Below are positions 61,306-64,000 of a stretch of 64,000 nt of DNA, one piece after another. A model generated the notes under the pieces. That model saw only the letters and a program-made list of their open reading frames with translations, did no database searches and was not told the origin of the DNA. Origin of the DNA: an uncultured Bacteroidales bacterium (GTDB taxonomy: Bacteria > Bacteroidota > Bacteroidia > Bacteroidales > Bacteroidaceae); contig CACYOC010000021.1 in assembly GCA_902775975.1 (NCBI GenBank), forward strand, positions 1 through 64,000, in the 5' to 3' direction. Positions within the stretch are counted from its first letter, which is position 1, and every line of letters begins with the position of its first letter. The position numbers and the translations under genes are program-made.

Positions 61306-62462
61306 AGCGCAGCTTCGAGTTTCTCTTCCTTGGCACACAGCGAGATGCGGATGTAGCGCTCACCATTGCTGCCGAAGATGAAGCCTGGGGTGATGAAGAC
61401 GCGGGCATCATGAAGAATGTGCTCCGTGAGGTCTTCCACCTGATTATATTTATCGGGAATGCGTCCCCACAGGAACATACCGACCTGCTGCTTGTCGTAG
61501 GTGCATCCCAACACATCCATAATCTGTTCGGCATACTGACGGCGACGGCGATAGGTCTCAATGTTTGCCTCACGATGCCACTCGTCGCTGTTGTTGTAAG
61601 CCTCAGCAGCAGCCAACTGGATGCCACGGAAGGTACCGCTCTCGATGTTGCTCTGCACCTTCAGTATCCACGAGATGAACTCAGCATTGGTGGCACACAT
61701 GCCGACACGCCAGCCGGGCATGTTGTGACTCTTCGACATGGAGTTGAACTCGATGCAGCAGTCCTTGGCACCAGGCACCTGCAGGATGCTGAGATGCTCC
61801 TCGCTCAGGATGAAGGAGTAAGGATTGTCGTTCACCACCACGACATTGTGACTACGGGCCATCTGCACCAGACGCTCGTAGGTGGCACGCTGCGCACGAC
61901 CGCCCGTCGGCATGTTGGGATAGTTCGTCCACAGCAACCTACACTTCAGCGACTCACGGCTCAGAAGTTCCTCCAACTGGTCGAAATCGGGTTGCCAGCC
62001 GTTGTCCTCCTTCAGATTGTAATACACGACATTGGCTCCCAACAGTTTCGAGAGCGAAGTGTAGGTGGGATAACCCGGATTGGGCACCAGCACCGTGTCG
62101 CCGGGATTGACGAACGCCAGCGTGACATGCAGGATACCCTCCTTGGAACCTATCAGCGGCAACAGCTCGCTCTTGGCATCCAAATCGACATCATACCAAC
62201 GCTTATAGAACCCGGCCATCGCCTGACGCAATTCGGGAGTTCCCTGCGTGGGCTGATAGCCGTGGGCATTGGGTTGGCGAGCTACCTCACATAATTTCTC
62301 GATGGTCTTTTCAGAAGGGGGCATATCAGGACTGCCTATAGCAAGGCTGATGATGTCCTTGCCTTCGGCATTCAGTTGTGCCACCTCTTTCAGCTTACGG
62401 CTGAAGTAGTATTCTTGCACTAAGCTTAATCTTTCTGCTGGTTTAATTGGTTTGTTTGCCAT
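61278..62462 (-). CDS. Aminotransferase of the Phe/Tyr operon
   Basis: A 394-residue class I PLP aminotransferase. SLAIGSPDMPPSE, LLWTNYPNMPTGG, VVVNDNPYSFI and the Schiff-base lysine in EFNSMSKSHNMPGWRVG are visible. Position between pheA and DAHP synthase suggests transamination of phenylpyruvate or prephenate. It overlaps pheA by 20 bp. Confidence 0.92.
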   Translation of the reverse strand: MANKPIKPAERLSLVQEYYFSRKLKEVAQLNAEGKDIISLAIGSPDMPPSEKTIEKLCEVARQPNAHGYQPTQGTPELRQAMAGFYKRWYDVDLDAKSELLPLIGSKEGILHVTLAFVNPGDTVLVPNPGYPTYTSLSKLLGANVVYYNLKEDNGWQPDFDQLEELLSRESLKCRLLWTNYPNMPTGGRAQRATYERLVQMARSHNVVVVNDNPYSFILSEEHLSILQVPGAKDCCIEFNSMSKSHNMPGWRVGMCATNAEFISWILKVQSNIESGTFRGIQLAAAEAYNNSDEWHREANIETYRRRRQYAEQIMDVLGCTYDKQQVGMFLWGRIPDKYNQVEDLTEHILHDARVFITPGFIFGSNGERYIRISLCAKEEKLEAALRRIKELKD

Positions 62463-63285
62463 CTTTGTATTCTCCTAATATCTTAAAGTCTTTGGTCAAA
62501 GGGATAATTGCATCAATCGACTGGCGATAGCGAGTCAGGTCGTCGAACATCACATCAACATAGAACAGGTATTCCCATTCGCGACCGATGATAGGCAACG
62601 ACTGTATCTTCGTCAGATTGATGTGGTAGAAAGAAAGGATGGCGAGGACGTGGCTCAGCGAACCTTCCTCGTGGGGCAGCGAGAAAACGATACTCGACTT
62701 ATTGGCCTCAGTCAACGGACGAAGCATATCGGCCTTGTTGGGATTGCTCACCACGAGGAAGCGGGTGAAGTTGTGCTTATTGTCCTCGATATGGTCTTCC
62801 AAGACCTTCAAGCCGTAGAGACGTGCCGCCTCAGCATGACAGATAGCTGCCCACCCGTGCTTCTGACCGTCGGCAATCTGCTTGGCAGAACCTGCCGTAT
62901 CCTCCGCCTCAACATTCTTCATGTGCGGATGCTGCTCCAGGAACTTGCGGCACTGCATGAGGGCAACAGGATGAGAATGCACTTCGGTGATGGTGTCCCA
63001 GTCGTCGTCAGGCAGACAACAGATGCAATGGGAGATGTGCAACTTATGCTCGCCGACTATGGTCGCACCACTGTCGCGCAGTAGCTCATAGTTGTGAAGC
63101 AACGAGCCGGCAATAGTATTCTCAATGGCTGTCAGACCTATCACCGTAGGGTCCTTGCGCATGCTGTCGAACACCTGCTCGAAGGTGGAGCAACAGATGA
63201 GCTGTATCTGCTCACCCTCGAAATAGAGGTGTGCCGCTATGTCGTGGAACGACCCTATCAATCCCTGTATCGCTATTCTCTTCAT
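62443..63285 (-). CDS. pheA: Prephenate dehydratase
   Basis: A 280-residue enzyme converting prephenate to phenylpyruvate. IQGLIGSFHDIAAHLYF opens the catalytic domain, HNFTRFLVV is the TRF motif, and SIVFSLPHEEGSLSHVLAILSFYHINLTKIQSLP is an ACT domain (residues about 195-270, split here) for Phe feedback. First structural gene, preceded by an attenuator. Confidence 0.95.
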   Translation of the reverse strand: MKRIAIQGLIGSFHDIAAHLYFEGEQIQLICCSTFEQVFDSMRKDPTVIGLTAIENTIAGSLLHNYELLRDSGATIVGEHKLHISHCICCLPDDDWDTITEVHSHPVALMQCRKFLEQHPHMKNVEAEDTAGSAKQIADGQKHGWAAICHAEAARLYGLKVLEDHIEDNKHNFTRFLVVSNPNKADMLRPLTEANKSSIVFSLPHEEGSLSHVLAILSFYHINLTKIQSLPIIGREWEYLFYVDVMFDDLTRYRQSIDAIIPLTKDFKILGEYKDGKQTN

Positions 63286-63314
63286 CGAACTTTATCGTTT
63301 ATTTCTCTGTCTCT

Positions 63315-63351
63315 AAAAAAATCCCGCTTTCACTGTGGTTGTGAAGCGGGA
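63315..63351 (-). terminator. Attenuator terminator of the Phe/Tyr operon
   Basis: Arms 63322-63333 and 63341-63351 (one bulge) around a 7-nt loop, followed by seven T's on the minus strand, 30 bp before pheA. The 5' arm also pairs perfectly over 9 bp (63340-63348) with 63405-63413 to form an antiterminator. Confidence 0.88.
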
Positions 63352-63401
63352 CCTTGTTGATTTTGTATTTTATTCGTTCTTATACTTATTTATAGACGGC
63401 C

Positions 63402-63467
63402 TTACGCTTCACAGGTTGCTGCAAAGTAAAAATAATAGCCGTAAAAGTAATTGTTGAACTTTGTCAT
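63402..63467 (-). CDS. Phe/Tyr leader peptide
   Basis: A 21-codon frame whose middle reads FNNYFYGYYFYF: four Phe and five Tyr. Stop codon TAA at 63402-63404 lies next to the antiterminator strand. Ribosome stalling at the Phe/Tyr codons would favour the antiterminator; free translation would allow the terminator. Regulation by charged tRNA-Phe and tRNA-Tyr is inferred from this layout. Confidence 0.85.
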   Translation of the reverse strand: MTKFNNYFYGYYFYFAATCEA

Positions 63468-63495
63468 TTCTTGTCTATTTTTCGTATTCCGCTTG

Positions 63496-63527
63496 CAAAA
63501 GTAATGCTTTTTCACGAAACAAACAAA
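63496..63527 (-). promoter_or_regulatory. Promoter of the Phe/Tyr operon
   Basis: Minus strand TTTG (63524-63527) and TACTTTTG (63496-63503), 20-bp spacer, about 30 bp before the leader peptide. Confidence 0.82.
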
Positions 63528-63584
63528 TAAATTGTCATTTTTTTAACGAAAAAAGTATGATATTGCAACGAATAGCGGATTCTG

Positions 63585-64000
63585 CTACTCATCAACCTGG
63601 AACAAGGGGTCCTCTGGCATCACCATGACGGGTTGCTGCTCGTAGGCCTTCAGCAACTTTTCAGAGACATACTTCTTGTTGACAACCAGGCGGAACATGT
63701 ATTCGCGGAACCAGCGTGCCGACATGATGAGACAACCCTTCTGACCCCAGTCGCCGCCCCAGGAGTTCTCGACCTTCCACTTCAGGGGCTTGCCATCGGC
63801 AGCGAGGTCAACGGCAGTCAACGTCATAGCATGGGTAGAACCGCTGTCGAAAGTAGAGATACGATCGGCCTTCGTCATGTTGAACGTCGTGCCGAAGAGC
63901 GACTCATAGTCGAAGTTCTCGGTATCGGCATAGCCACGCTTGCGGTCCAACTGCTTGGCGACATCGTAGGAAGAATACAGCTTTCTGCCATCTTTCAACG
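63585..64000 (-). CDS. C1-family aminopeptidase (PepC / bleomycin hydrolase), partial
   Basis: C-terminal 137+ residues of a papain-fold aminopeptidase: the catalytic His in STHAMTLTAV and Asn in VENSWGGDWGQKG are visible; the Cys part lies beyond the window edge. Typical PepC has about 400-450 residues. Translation continues past base 64000. Confidence 0.9.
   Translation of the reverse strand, partial: LKDGRKLYSSYDVAKQLDRKRGYADTENFDYESLFGTTFNMTKADRISTFDSGSTHAMTLTAVDLAADGKPLKWKVENSWGGDWGQKGCLIMSARWFREYMFRLVVNKKYVSEKLLKAYEQQPVMVMPEDPLFQVDE

Overview
The window (about 64 kb) looks like a chromosomal segment of a Bacteroidales bacterium, most likely Prevotellaceae (Prevotella/Segatella-like). 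The evidence is a short primary sigma factor without region 1.1, promoters of the Bacteroidota type (TTTG, 19-21 bp, TAnnTTTG), surface lipoproteins with acidic residues after the lipobox Cys, type IX-secretion-like C-termini (GxYIxNGKKxxxK), a FimA/Mfa-like fimbrillin, and two very short operon-terminal proteins of a MKKxYxxP type. Most genes lie on the minus strand.

Layout. 0-5.3 kb: dnaB, a TPR protein, def, ruvX and a SPOR lipoprotein (minus). 5.4-6.3 kb: a plus-strand YtxH/holin-like/small-protein trio. 6.3-11.7 kb: an nhaD antiporter and a four-gene set (CDP-alcohol phosphotransferase, flippase-like protein, HisC/CobD-like PLP enzyme, LicC-like cytidylyltransferase) that reads as a head-group pathway resembling the Kennedy route. 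11.9-23.6 kb: a cell-surface operon with a giant LamG/carboxypeptidase-regulatory protein interrupted by one in-frame amber codon, two lipoproteins and a 48-49 aa peptide. 23.6-29.5 kb: C69 dipeptidase, M23 peptidase, nadC, an outer-membrane barrel and cstA. 29.6-34.5 kb (plus): a GH10-like hydrolase, HtrA, the primary sigma factor and a secreted protein. 34.5-35.9 kb: an aminotransferase.

35.9-48.5 kb is accessory DNA. It holds a VirE-N/DUF3987 primase-helicase-like gene with an OB-fold (DUF3127-like) gene and two unknowns. Next is a two-gene ATPase plus PD-(D/E)XK-like unit with its own -7 box, then a type III restriction-modification operon (mod, res) that carries two extra unknown genes, and finally an HU-like DNA-binding gene behind a long leader. 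This ATPase/nuclease plus RM island is the best candidate for an undescribed defence system.

48.6-55.4 kb returns to core metabolism: iorB-iorA, infC-rpmI-rplT, ilvC and pepD. 55.4-57.0 kb holds a small insertion flanked by a 32-bp duplication of the pepD 3' end, and a PIN toxin-antitoxin pair. 57.1-58.5 kb is a secreted T9SS-type protein with a 53-aa peptide. 58.65-58.96 kb is a stand-alone structured non-coding RNA with its own promoter and terminator.

59.2-63.5 kb is the phenylalanine/tyrosine operon (pheA, aminotransferase, DAHP synthase-chorismate mutase, tyrA). It is preceded by a classical attenuator: a 21-aa leader peptide with four Phe and five Tyr, a terminator hairpin, and a 9-bp perfect antiterminator pairing. 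The window ends inside a C1-family aminopeptidase (pepC-like).

Heptamer-periodic AT-rich repeat arrays fill many intergenic gaps and in two places are translated inside genes. Coordinates come from hand reading. Family assignments rest on motif recognition without database searches.
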